From Caenorhabditis remanei (taxonomy: Eukaryota > Nematoda > Chromadorea > Rhabditida > Rhabditidae), in contig NC_071329.1 in the NCBI RefSeq assembly GCF_010183535.1, forward strand, positions 5,270,001-5,334,000: DNA of 64,000 bases. The letters are read 5' to 3'. The translations under genes were made by a program, and so were the position numbers. The notes beneath the pieces are model-generated. The model searched no databases and was not told the DNA's origin. It saw nothing but the letters and a program-made list of their open reading frames with translations. Shown piece by piece: positions 47,619 to 57,320 of this stretch (its first letter is position 1; every line of letters begins with the position of its first letter).

Positions 47619-49373
47619 ATGACTACTTTACTTTTGATTCTGGCCTACGCAACTGCTGTTATCAAAGGAGAAGTGCAGAAGAAACCGAAGCTGGAGAGAA
47701 GAGACCAAAAACTCGCTGATAGGATTATTGGACTGCTTCGACAACATGAGGAAGGTGAACTGGATATTGTTGAAGAAACGTCATTGACCACCGATGCCGA
47801 TGAAGATCTCGATCCAGAATATGATGTCGAACTCAATCTCGAAACAGATGAACACGACTTCAAAGGAATCGGATCCCCTCACATGGTACTTTTCGGTAAA
47901 ATCCTGGTAGCTATCGAGAAGGTATGGGAAGCGATAAAATGGTACCGTCTTCAAACCACTACTCGCAATGGTCAACCAAAAAGAAGATCTTCAGCCGCCA
48001 TGTTCAATCGTTTCCGGTTTTTGAAGACAGATCGAGACTTGAAAAGACTTGCGGAATATGAAAGCGCAGGTACGTTAATTATCAAAGTTACGACTATAAT
48101 ATTAATCCACAACTTCAGGTGAAGTAAAACCGGACCATCGAGCTGTCATCGCCTTTATTTCTTCGCAATTATATGAACGGACCATCGAATCAATCAATTC
48201 TGGCCATGTCCTCCATGATACAACTCTCCGGGCAATGATTTCCGAGATTATGGATGAATTCAAAATTGAATCATCTTTCTATGGTTCTCACAACTGGTTG
48301 AATGGATGGAAACGTGCACATCGAATCTCTTCCAGATCCATTACCACTTTTGTATCTCGAAAACGATTCTCCGAGAAACACCTACTCACTGAAAAGATGG
48401 AAAACTTCGTGAAAGATGCTCGGAAAAAATTTGAAGAATATGATCCACTTCGTGTGTATAATCTCGATCAATCGGGATTTCAAAAGGAGTTGTACACCAA
48501 GAGGACTCTAACAAATACAGGTGAAACTAGTTTCTAAAAAGTCAAACCAATAGTCAGTTTCCAGGCGTGACAACTGTGGAGATAATTACTGGGTCGGCTA
48601 CCGGTGTGACACATAGCTACACCGTACTTCCAATGTTACGTTTGGACGGTACACTTCATCCAAAACTTTATGTTGTTTTCTCCGAACCCTCTGGTGCCTT
48701 CCCAACAAATCCCCCACCGTACAATCCTACCAATCTAGTTCTTCGACCTGCCAAAGGACACATCATGGGGAAGGATCTGATGGCAGATTTTTTCAAATCA
48801 GTGGCTTTTACTGACGAAGTAGAGGATGACATACTCTTCATGGTGGATTCCTGGGGATGCTGGAGAAATGTAGCTGTCATCGATTCCGTACGTCCTGCTC
48901 ACAAAAACCTCGAAACAATCATTATTCCACCTGGAGCCACGGGGCAAATTCAACCGCTGGACATTGGAATTTTCCGGACCTTCAAAAAGTTCATGAAGAA
49001 CATAACAGAGTACGCTCAACGCATGCACCCAGAGTTCAAGCCACACCAGCGTGACAGCATAATAAAAGTATTGTTTCCTATCCGCTAATTTGTAATTTTT
49101 TCCAATTTCCAGATGTTGAGTCAAGTGTATTGGTTGTTGTGCTGCCCTGTATTCCAAGAATGGAGACTGTATGCATGGTTTGCCGGCGGATACCTGGACA
49201 CCCCTCCTCCACGCTGTGGCAAACCTGTTGACGTGTGCTTCAATACTCATGTTCACGGAAAATGCCAAATGGCTGGATGCAACAATCTTTCGATGATTCA
49301 TTGCGTCTACTGCTCAAAAAATATATGTTTCAAGGAATTTATTGTGGATTGTCATCGCTGTGTTCTCCATTGA
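47619..49373 (+). CDS. Tc5-family transposase
   Basis: Exons 47619-48069, 48119-48520, 48565-49067 and 49113-49373 join in phase to 538 residues with no stop, near the length I recall for Tc5 transposase. The N-terminal half carries a CENP-B-like helix-turn-helix DNA-binding region (SSFYGSHNWLNGWKRAH). The catalytic core has acidic residues in NLDQSGF, FMVDSWGCW and GQIQPLDIGIF. The C-terminal Cys/His domain (CGKPVDVCFNTHVHGKCQ, then CVYCSKNICF and HRC) is the Tc5 C-terminal signature. It acts in the nucleus on the element's own ends. Looks intact. Confidence 0.92.
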
Positions 49374-49619
49374 GTATTAATAAATGTCTTCCAAGTTATT
49401 CAATTTTAAAAAATCAAAAAAATTTTCGAAAAATTTTCCACACTCTAGGTGGAGAAAAGTGGAGTTGGGACTCAAAAAAAAGTTGTTGTTTTTATTCCCA
49501 TAACCGCTTCATTTTGATCATATCTTTACCGTTACCATTAAAAAAATACTGAAAAACCATCTGGGAGCCAGATATGGAGCCACAAGAAATGTAATTAAAA
49601 AAAGTAAAAAAATTTTACA

Positions 49620-49687
49620 TGGCAAGGGTAACGAACCCACAGCCTTTCGACTACTAGACGCGCCCACAACCCCTACACCACCGATGG
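49620..49687 (-). other. tRNA-like module in right Tc5 terminal repeat
   Basis: Inverted copy of the module at 47176-47243, with the same A- and B-box-like sequences on the minus strand. Confidence 0.5.
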
Positions 49688-50663
49688 TTGGAAAACTGGG
49701 GGATATGTTTGGGTAGACATTCCGGCACGTCGCGTGTCACGCGAAAAAGCTTAACCATAGGAAAAGTTTGACGGCTCATAACTCGGTTCACAGAGACATT
49801 TAGCAGAATTTTATTTCAGATTCGGAATCTACAGACTTGAAAGTATCAGGGGCCAAAATCTTGAGTCGTTTGAGAGAGGACACTTCGAGTACTTCCCTTG
49901 TGAAAGCCAACCGACTTCAGAAACTACTTGTCGCCACGTGGAGTACACGTGTCCACGCGAACTGACGCGCTGAGGTTACGGTAGGCGCGTGAGGCTTTGG
50001 CGGAGTTTCGTTGCGTATTTATTGTGAGGACTCGGAGAACTACAGGGTTATGAGGGTATCTTGCCACCGGCAACTGCTGCTTATCCATCTGTTTGGGCAT
50101 GGGGATCCAATAAGAATAAGGATCAATCAAGAGCTGCTCCACCTAAAGACCTGCTAGCCTCCTCATCAACCAAATTGCACTTAATAATCTGCATGTGCTT
50201 GACAACTAAAATCTCAAAATAACTTTCTCAAGCTCAAAGTTCCATTCCTAAAAGTTGATCTCTCCATGCACAAATATCAGCAGACTTCATTCCGTTTAAT
50301 CTATTTCGTAATATCCTAAACACATGTTGCAATACATATCAGTCACAAAACACGAGACCACATGTGTGCTACGAGTCGTAATAACATGTCTCCCTTTGCC
50401 TAATTTACGGGTACCAGGAACACGAGTTTGCAGAAAAAAGGAGGTTTGAGACGTGTTTTGTTAATCAGATATAAGAATTCTGAAAACCAAAGGTAACCCT
50501 GGGGAAGAAAACAAGGTGTTTTTTTAAAATGGTCTGGTTTGAGGGGAAAATTGAATTCCGGGTAACACGGCAGGTGCATGTCTATGGAGATTGAGAAGTC
50601 AAGAGAAGATAATTGGGGGACGTTTTAAAACCGAACCTTTTATAATCGTTCCCCTCAATTATA

Positions 50664-51115
50664 CAGTACCGGACAAAAAGGTATCAACTTTGGCTGTTTT
50701 CAGTGGAAAATTACCAACTTTGAGAGTGTGCCATAGTAATTCTGAATATCACACCATGAAAAATTTTAATGAATCATATAGATTGAACGTAGAGCTCCAT
50801 TTTTGTAGTTGACAACTTTTTTGTACGGACACTCCCTAGAGAGTTATGGTCATTTTAAGACGACAGCTCAAAAATCGCAGTATTTTGCACTGAAATTGGT
50901 CGATGTGAGGGAGAAATTACTTTGTCGATATGTAACTTGCTAGGGAGTGTTCGTACAAAAAAGTTGTCAACTACAAAAATTAAGTTCTACCCTTGATCTG
51001 TCTGGTCCATTAAAAATTTTCATGATGTGACACTCAGAACTACTATGGCACACTCTCAAAGTTGGTCATTTTCCACAGAAAACAGCCAAAGTTGATACCA
51101 TTTTGTCCGGTACTG
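50664..51115. mobile_element. Tc1-like palindromic MITE, well preserved
   Basis: TA|CAGTACCGGACAAAAAGG at the left and CCATTTTGTCCGGTACTG|TA at the right. The arms are inverted over about 200 bases each, including TTTTTGTAGTTGACAACTTT. No coding capacity. Confidence 0.85.
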
Positions 51116-51457
51116 TAGTTGCAAAACGTTCCGTCAAAGAACTTTGGACGTTTTGAACACGGATAGGTACCACAAATCAGAACAACCCGAATAAGAACTG
51201 GTACAGTTTATAACTTCGAAATAAGGTTTAATCGGTTTCAAAAAGGCAGTTATGTAGTTCTAATTTGGGCAGTAAAGTAAATCATTAAGGCTTGGGCATT
51301 AAAATATGCGTAATATTGAAGAAAAAGGGACAGCTGTTTCAAAATGTCTCGGTTTCAAAACGTCTGGTTTCAAAACGTCCCGAATACTACGTTTTCTCAT
51401 TTTTCACCACATGACCTCCCGTGAAACCCTTTAACCCGGTGAACCGAATTCAATAGA

Positions 51458-51541
51458 ATGTTCTGGTATGCCCTATTTTTTCCTTTACTTTATTTTATCC
51501 TTCCTAAAGAAATTCATTCCCATCCCCCAGTCAAATCAAGT
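51458..51541 (+). other. Short signal-peptide-like frame, status unclear
   Basis: ATG opens MFWYALFFPLLYFILPKEI, a good secretion signal, and a GTGAGT donor follows CAAATCAA. Splicing to the nearest acceptor (after TTATTTCAG near 51586) gives an immediate stop. It could be an alternative first exon of the Lys-rich gene (phase fits 53061) or chance. Confidence 0.25.
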
Positions 51542-52071
51542 GAGTTTTCCCTTTCATCCTCCCACAATTTATATCATTATTTCAGGTTAATAAGCCATCA
51601 ATTCTCACGACTGGCGGTGAGAAAAAATGACTCTGAACTTTTGATATTCCTGATTTGCTCCAAAAGAAGATATTGATTTTGTACACTTTCAAAATGACAA
51701 TTAAAAGTAAGTAGTATTCGTGAAAATGCGCTCTATTGAAACGGGAGGTTTCCGTGGAGCTCGTTTTCTGAACGAATTGAAAAAAAATAGATAAATAATT
51801 TTCAGAACTCAAAATAATCAAATGATTGGTTCACTCGTCTTTTCGCAATCAATGTCCGACGTTTAGAGAACTCCAGATTTTTTCTTCTTTTTTATAAATA
51901 TGTTCCTTTTTTTTTAAATTTTTATCCACGTTTTTTTTTTGTCTATTTTTGAACGAAAGATTACATACAAAACTCAAAAATATCAACTCTAGCTAGTTTG
52001 ATTAGCAACTAGGGGGGAGTACGCAGTTTTCGAAAGTAATTAATCAGATTAGTGGCAGTGTTGTTGGGAAT

Positions 52072-52560
52072 TCCGACTTCCGACTTCCGACTTCCGGGTT
52101 TTTTTTCACTTCCAACTTCCGACTTCCGACTTCCGACTTCCGACTTCCGACTTCCGGATAAGGAATTTTACTTCCGACTTCTGTCATTACATAACGGTGA
52201 AATTTCCGAAAAGTAAATTTCGCAGAAATACATGGAAAAATGGTCTAAAAGGACAGAAAATAGGCTTTTCTTCAGCCAAAAACTAATTTTCCACTGATTT
52301 TCGCGAATTTTATGAACTTTTTCTAGCAGCTTTTGAATCTTTGCGAAAAAATCTAATACCGACTTCCGACTTCCGACTTCCGGGTGTTTTTTTTACTTCC
52401 GACTTCCGACTTCCGACTTCCGGGTGTTTTTTTTACTTCCGACTTCCGACTTCCGACTTCCGGATAAGAAATTTTACTTCCGAATTTCGACTTCCGACTT
52501 CCTGATAAGAAAAATCACTTCCAACTTCCGACTTCCGACTTCCGGATAAGAAAATTTTCA
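52072..52560. repeat. (ACTTCCG)n heptamer satellite, long broken array
   Basis: Blocks of CTTCCGACTTCCGACTTCCG separated by GGGTGTTTTTTTTACT or GATAAGAAATTTTACT spacers. Complement of the array at 39566-39712. Confidence 0.8.
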
Positions 52561-52907
52561 CTTCCCAACATCTCTGATTAGTGGGTGTTTTCACAATCGG
52601 TTTCGAAACGTCCTGGACCTTCTGAAACCAGATATTTTGAAGCCGCTAGATTTTGACACTAGACAAGAAGCTGTTATCTTTCAAATAAGATTAAAAATAT
52701 CTCGATTATGATTTCAGTTCCAAAATGACTGATTTCGAAACGTCTTGGTTATAAACTGTCTTCATTCAATCATATAAAAGAAATGCAAATTTTCCCCTAT
52801 TGAATTCCCGTGACACCAAAACCTAGCAAACCAATTCCATTCATTTCCTCACAGATTTCCATTTATTCCCAAAATCGGCAAAGATTACCGATTCAATAAA
52901 GTTGCGG

Positions 52908-54649
52908 ATGTATCGATTACTTCTATACAATGTCATCTACATCATCATCATCGTGTCATCAATGACCACCAATTGTTTGCATATGTTGAAAAAGAAGAAG
53001 AAGAAAGGAAGTGGTGAGTCTTTTTATTGTAGATCAAAAAATTATTGCATGATGTTCCAGACAACAGTAACACACCACCTAAACCACCAATCACCTACGA
53101 GACTGATCCAGACGCATTAGAAATTGAGAGAAAACTGAAAATCGCTGAAAATCGAGAGCGTATGAAGAAGAAGCGTGAGAAGCAGCAGAGAAAGAAGGAG
53201 GAGCCATCAGTACCGATTCCCGTGAGATCAGTGAAACCCGAGAAACCAGAAAAACCCAAAGAAAAAGTGCTGGTGAGGACATCCGGACCGACAGACAACA
53301 AGAAAAATTATTTTCAGCTTCCCGAGGACAAAACTCAGTCAACCACAACTACAACCACGACGGATTCTGGAACGATAGCTTCACAGGAAAAGAGTGAAGC
53401 GAAAATGAGTGTAAGCTGGATAGGCAGACACACAGACCGACATAAAAAGATTTCTAGAAAACCCAACCGAACGACGACGAAAAACCGACAACAAATAGCA
53501 GAGGTAGTAGTGATGAGGAGCTGGGAGATGTCAAGTTGATAGGAGTGGATTCGAATGCAGGTAAAGCTTAAATATAAGAAACATTTAATGAGGGATAAGT
53601 TATAGAGAAGAAAAACCAACTCGTGAACAAAAAGGCACAGGAGGAAGCTCGCCGGAAGCTGCAAGTGGATTTGACAAAGGTTACAGAGAAATCTGAGGTA
53701 CGGTAGTTGCGTCACGTTTTAAGGAGTTTCGGCTTTATCTGAGTTTAACGTAACAGCAGGAACACATAGTCTAAAGTAGATCTCAGACGACTCATGTCGT
53801 CTCATAGAACCGAGCATTTTTACCAATAAATCACGTATGAAACCGTGCCACTTTCTGATAATTTCTAGCTTTGATTTTTTGACTTCACTGTGCTTTGGTA
53901 CGCTAAGTTATCATTGGTAAGCATACATGATCCATCTGGTACGATATGTTCTCGCTGGTACGCTGAACTCAGATACAGCTGTACAGGCGGCCCGTAGGGA
54001 GATACCGCCCAAAAAACAATGCCTACTAGAGCCCATCTTCCCGGCTCATGAGTGTCAGCTGTTTGCCAAGCTATAACTCTCTACGACCCAAAAACGAAGT
54101 TTTACTAAAAAAACACGTTTTACTCTTGATGTCTATAAACAGCTCCGAAACCCCGCTTACTGAACAGCCCTTCTCTTTTCCAGTCCTCCCGACTAGGCCC
54201 CGCTGATGACACTCTACGAAACATCTCCTCTATCCACGCCGAGTCTGCGCAATCCCTTGTCATACGAAAGAAGAAAAAAGAACAACAAAAGCAGAAGGAT
54301 GCAGTGAAAACTGTAGGGGATACTAATACAGTGTCCACAGAATCACAAATGATTATGGAGGCGGAGGTTGTGGTGAGTCTGATGGGCGGAGCTTAGCTAT
54401 ATTAGCACGACACGCTTCTTACAACCGCGCTCTACCGTAAACGAAGAAAAACGTGTGCGAAATTGAGAGACTCAGAGAAAAATATACATTTATCAAGGGC
54501 ATTTTGGTGGAGCGCAATTGTAAGAACCACGCCGAGTTGGTATCAGTTTTGAGAATTTTTAGGAGCCGAAATCGAATCCGATGTATATCAAAGAGTTTAC
54601 ACAGAAGGTTTTGGGAGGATCTGCGGAGCCGAGTGGAAGTATTGGTTAA
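52908..54649 (+). CDS. Lys-rich putative secreted or membrane-anchored protein
   Basis: Six exons (52908-53013, 53061-53410, 53458-53560, 53606-53697, 54184-54372, 54563-54649) join in phase to 308 residues. Residues 1-25 are hydrophobic (MYRLLLYNVIYIIIIVSSM), then a KKKKKK run. A charged helical stretch with coiled-coil character follows (RERMKKKREKQQRKKEE), then KPEKPEKPKEK, a Thr run and a second Lys/Gln-rich region (RKKKKEQQKQKD). Ends KVLGGSAEPSGSIG. No family recognised. Its last exon overlaps a segment duplicated at about 60400-60435. The hydrophobic start could be a signal peptide or an anchor. Confidence 0.75.
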
Positions 54650-54679
54650 TTGTGGGAATGAATATGAAAATGAAACATT

Positions 54680-54740
54680 TAAATTGGCAAAAAAATTGTT
54701 TATTTTTTTATCTTATCTTTTAAATTTACACAAGTTATCG
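54680..54740 (-). pseudogene. Relic of a peptide-gene 3' end
   Basis: AATTGGCAAAAAAATTGTTTA followed by AAATTTACACAAGTTATCGT matches the 3' UTR of copies B, D and F in minus orientation, but no coding part follows. It lies directly after the stop of the Lys-rich gene. Confidence 0.55.
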
Positions 54741-54836
54741 TAGTTTCTTTTGTAAGAGGCGTCCACTAACTACTAAACACTAGTAAAACCACCGTAACAC
54801 GCTCAGTTTTGGTACAAATTTTATGAAATTTGTATA

Positions 54837-55181
54837 CAGTAAAAACTGTATTAGAGCGGCATGTCTCTCTATTTTTCGAACAGGTTTTTGTTGTCGTTCT
54901 ACTAGAGACTGTCGTTTTATTATTCGAACGAAGTTCTAAAAGTCAGTCAGGTTCGATTTATGCGAATAAAAGTGAAATCAAAAGAAAAAACGTGAAAAAT
55001 TAATGAAAAAACCAACGAAAATACCCGAAAACAGGGTGTCGGTCTATTAGAGGCTGTCAGTCTATTAGACGATGTCGTTCTACTAGACGCTGTCGCTCTA
55101 TTTTTCGAAGCTTAATTTTGCTGTCGCTCTATTAGAGGCTGTCGTTCTATTAAAGGTGTCGCTCTAATACAGTTTTTACGG
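54837..55181. mobile_element. MITE with CAGTAAAAACTGTATTAGAGCG ends
   Basis: TA|CAGTAAAAACTGTATTAGAG at the left and CTCTAATACAGTTTTTACGG|TA at the right. The interior is built from repeated CTGTCGTTCTATTAGAGG units. Confidence 0.75.
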
Positions 55182-55509
55182 TATTTGCATATTTTTGGAA
55201 TAGTGCGCTCTATATATTTTAGCTCAGCTTCCCATACAATGATATGTATGAGTTGATGCGGAGAAAATACAAATAAAATACCTTACGATACGTTTTTTTG
55301 ACTCAAGCATAAAATGGCACACTTTTTTCGCTAAACCTGTCAAATAGCTTATAGAGGCCTAAAGGTGAATACCGGTCATTCCTGTTATAATTTGGGAGCG
55401 GAGCCTGAAATTCAAAGAAAAATGTATCAAACACGAACTGGCAAGAAAATTGTTTATTTTTCGTTATTATCTTTCAAATTTACACAAATTTAATCGCATT
55501 CGATGTTCT

Positions 55510-55813
55510 TCAATCCCTCTTCTGATTGTTGTTCAAAAGAGTGGATGGCGGTGGGACTGGAGCAGCATCTCCTCCCTTATTCTTATTGGATCCCCATGCC
55601 CAAACAGATGGATAAGCAGCAGCAGTAAGATATGGAGAATATACAGATGGATAGGCATATGCATAGGTTGCAGCTGAATAGGCTGGAACAACCACTTGTT
55701 GAGTAGATAATCCAATCATCACGAATGAGATAAGGAGGATGGAGGTGATGCTGAAAGTATTTGAAATTAGAAAAGAAACATTCAAAAATTCTGACTTACC
55801 ACTTAGCGAACAT
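55510..55813 (-). CDS. Small secreted Tyr/Ala-rich peptide, copy D
   Basis: Exons 55800-55813 (14 bases, MFAK) and 55510-55750, giving 84 residues. Signal peptide, then QQVVVPAYSAATYAYAYPSV (one Ala to Thr change), YSPYLTAAAYPSVWAWGS, and a tail GGDAAPVPPPSTLLNNNQ ending KRD. Class II promoter (GTATAAAAGG type) at 55861-55867. Divergent from copy E. Confidence 0.82.
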
Positions 55814-55860
55814 GTTGAAATGAATGACTTGAAGATACTTCTCACCTCGACTTCCCTCCC

Positions 55861-55867
55861 TTTTATA
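55861..55867 (-). promoter_or_regulatory. TATA box, class II promoter, peptide gene D
   Basis: TTTTATA on the plus strand, 48 bases before the ATG. The leader GAGGTGAGAAGTATCTTCAA is shared with copy G. Confidence 0.6.
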
Positions 55868-56239
55868 CGTGAGCAGAAGTCAGAGAAACTGGACTAGTTT
55901 ACTGTAGTAGTAGTGGTGGTGGTAGTATTTGCTTGGGGTGGGGGATCGCAAGTTGCAAGGTCTAGAGACAGAGAAAAAAGTAAGGCGGGGAAGAGTATGA
56001 GTAAATAATGAGAGGTTAAATTTAGTTCGGTTGTGTGAGAAGGCATCGGATTACGGATACTGAAAAATTATCTTTGTTATATTTATGATGCCTCGATCCA
56101 ATACGGGAGAGAGCTGTTCATGATCATGGTACAACCTGAATTAGAATTGCGCGATGCAAAGCCGTTTGTACCTAGACCAGCCGATTCTGATTCTCTAACT
56201 AGTGCCAATTTTTGAATGGTTGAATACTGATTCAGCTAT

Positions 56240-56455
56240 TTTCCGTGCCAGAGCTAAAACCTCTACTAGAGGTGTCCCCAGCAAAGTCTATTTAACGCAG
56301 TATATCTTTTTTCTCACAGCAGATATCAAAAAGTTGTCAACAAACAAAATATTGCTGAATACTTGTAACATTTTTCTTCAGTTGAAAAAATTTGATACCT
56401 CTCAAGACAGTTGAGATAATTGTGGGACACCTCTATTAGAGGTTTTACGGTGTGC
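56240..56455. repeat. Short palindromic element with AAAACCTCTA ends
   Basis: AAAACCTCTACTAGAGGTGT at the left and ACACCTCTATTAGAGGTTTT at the right, about 150 bases of unrelated sequence between. Confidence 0.55.
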
Positions 56456-56706
56456 CCAAATGAGCAACCACCATGTTTATCTCCCTCCCCCTCCTTCCTC
56501 CCTTCTAACAATGTTTGCACTGTCTTCCAGAGATCACCACTGTAGTAGATCAAAAAAGAACGAGCACACTTATTTGCACCCGAACACTTTTTACTCCCCG
56601 CCGATCACAAAAGAAACTTTTCACGGCTTTTCCATTTACTACTTGAATAAATATGACTAGTTATTCTAATGGTTTTTTGGTGTTCTGTCTTGGTGTGTCT
56701 TGAGAG

Positions 56707-56713
56707 TATAAAA
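56707..56713 (+). promoter_or_regulatory. TATA box, class I promoter, peptide gene E
   Basis: TATAAAA 52 bases before the ATG inside the class I block shared with A, B and F. Confidence 0.65.
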
Positions 56714-56764
56714 CTACGGAATTGTCGAGCAGAGAAGTATTCGACTAGTCGATTCTTCTGAAAT

Positions 56765-57066
56765 ATGTTCTCTAAGTGGTAAGAATTTTCCAGATCTTTG
56801 ACAGTTCTAGAATTTAAAATACTTTCAGCATCACCTCCATCCTCCTCCTTATCTCATTGATTGGATTATCTACTCAACAAGTGGTTGTTCCAGCCTATTC
56901 AGCTGCAGCCTATGCATATGCCTATCCATCTGTATATTCTCCATATCTTACTGCTGCTGCTTATCCATCTGTTTGGGCATGGGGATCCAATAAGAATAAG
57001 GGAGGAGATGATGCTCCAGTCCCACCACCATCCACTCTTTTGAACAACAATCAGAAGAGGGCTTGA
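56765..57066 (+). CDS. Small secreted Tyr/Ala-rich peptide, copy E
   Basis: Exons 56765-56778 (14 bases) and 56829-57066, giving 83 residues. The signal peptide is slightly altered (SILLLISLIGLST), then the invariant core and a GGDDAPVPPPSTLLNNNQ tail ending KRA. Divergent from copy D. A 38-base fragment of another copy follows at 57161. Confidence 0.82.
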
Positions 57067-57160
57067 AGGATACTGTACTATGGACTACAACAACTTTGTG
57101 TAAATTTGAAATCAATTGAAAACGAAAAATAAACAATTTTCTTGCCAATTCGACTGTTTT

Positions 57161-57198
57161 TCCATCTGTTCGGGCATTGGGATCTGGGATCAAATAAG
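57161..57198 (+). pseudogene. Fragment of a peptide-gene coding region
   Basis: TCCATCTGTTCGGGCATTGG followed by GATCTGGGATCAAATAAG is a mutated piece of the core encoding PSVWAWGSNK. It lies directly behind the 3' end of copy E. Confidence 0.6.
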
Positions 57199-57320
57199 TA
57201 TCAGAAAACTGTTTTTTTAAACCAGCTACTCTTCTTAGCAATTGACTTCTCAAAAACAAATTTATCGGATTCCGTGTTTATTTCCTTTTTCTCAAAACAG
57301 CAACAAGATAATAAAAAAAT

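Larger units (their letters stand above)
46963..49900 (+). mobile_element. Tc5-family DNA transposon, apparently complete
   Basis: 2938 bases bounded by CAAGGG and CCCTTG, with a TGA duplication on both sides (46960-46962 and 49901-49903), matching the TNA duplication known for Tc5. Terminal inverted repeats of about 504 bases (46963-47466 and 49397-49900) are nearly identical by eye. Between them is an open four-exon transposase gene. Confidence 0.92.
46818..50074. mobile_element. Possible outer element of about 0.3 kb hosting the Tc5-like insertion
   Basis: Without the Tc5-like element about 316 bases remain (46818-46962 and 49904-50074) that are foreign to the peptide gene. Ends read GTTGCC and GGCAAC. 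Flanking nonamers TGCTGCTGA and TGCTGCTTA differ at one base, which would fit a Mutator-type 9-base duplication. The site is a GCT repeat, so this match is weak evidence. Confidence 0.4.
46683..50170 (+). pseudogene. Dead peptide-gene copy C, split by transposons
   Basis: Left part 46683-46817 starts with the usual exon 2 (CATCACCTCC) but has two in-frame stops: CAA to TAA before GTGGTTGTTCC, and TAT to TAA after GCATATGC. The 14-base first exon is absent. Right part 50075-50170 resumes with TATCCATCTGTTTGGGCATG and a decayed tail. The gap holds an outer insertion (46818-50074) and, inside it, the Tc5-like element. Confidence 0.85.
50200..52860. other. Intergenic with repeats between copy C and the Lys-rich gene
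   Basis: Holds the Tc1-like MITE at 50664-51115, GTTTCAAAACG motifs at 51340-51390, a short signal-peptide-like frame at 51458, and heptamer satellite at 52072-52560. No confident gene. Confidence 0.55.

Noticed and set aside
52072..52560. CRISPR-like regular spacing of repeats
   Set aside because: It is a 7-base satellite with variable spacers in a eukaryote, not a CRISPR array.
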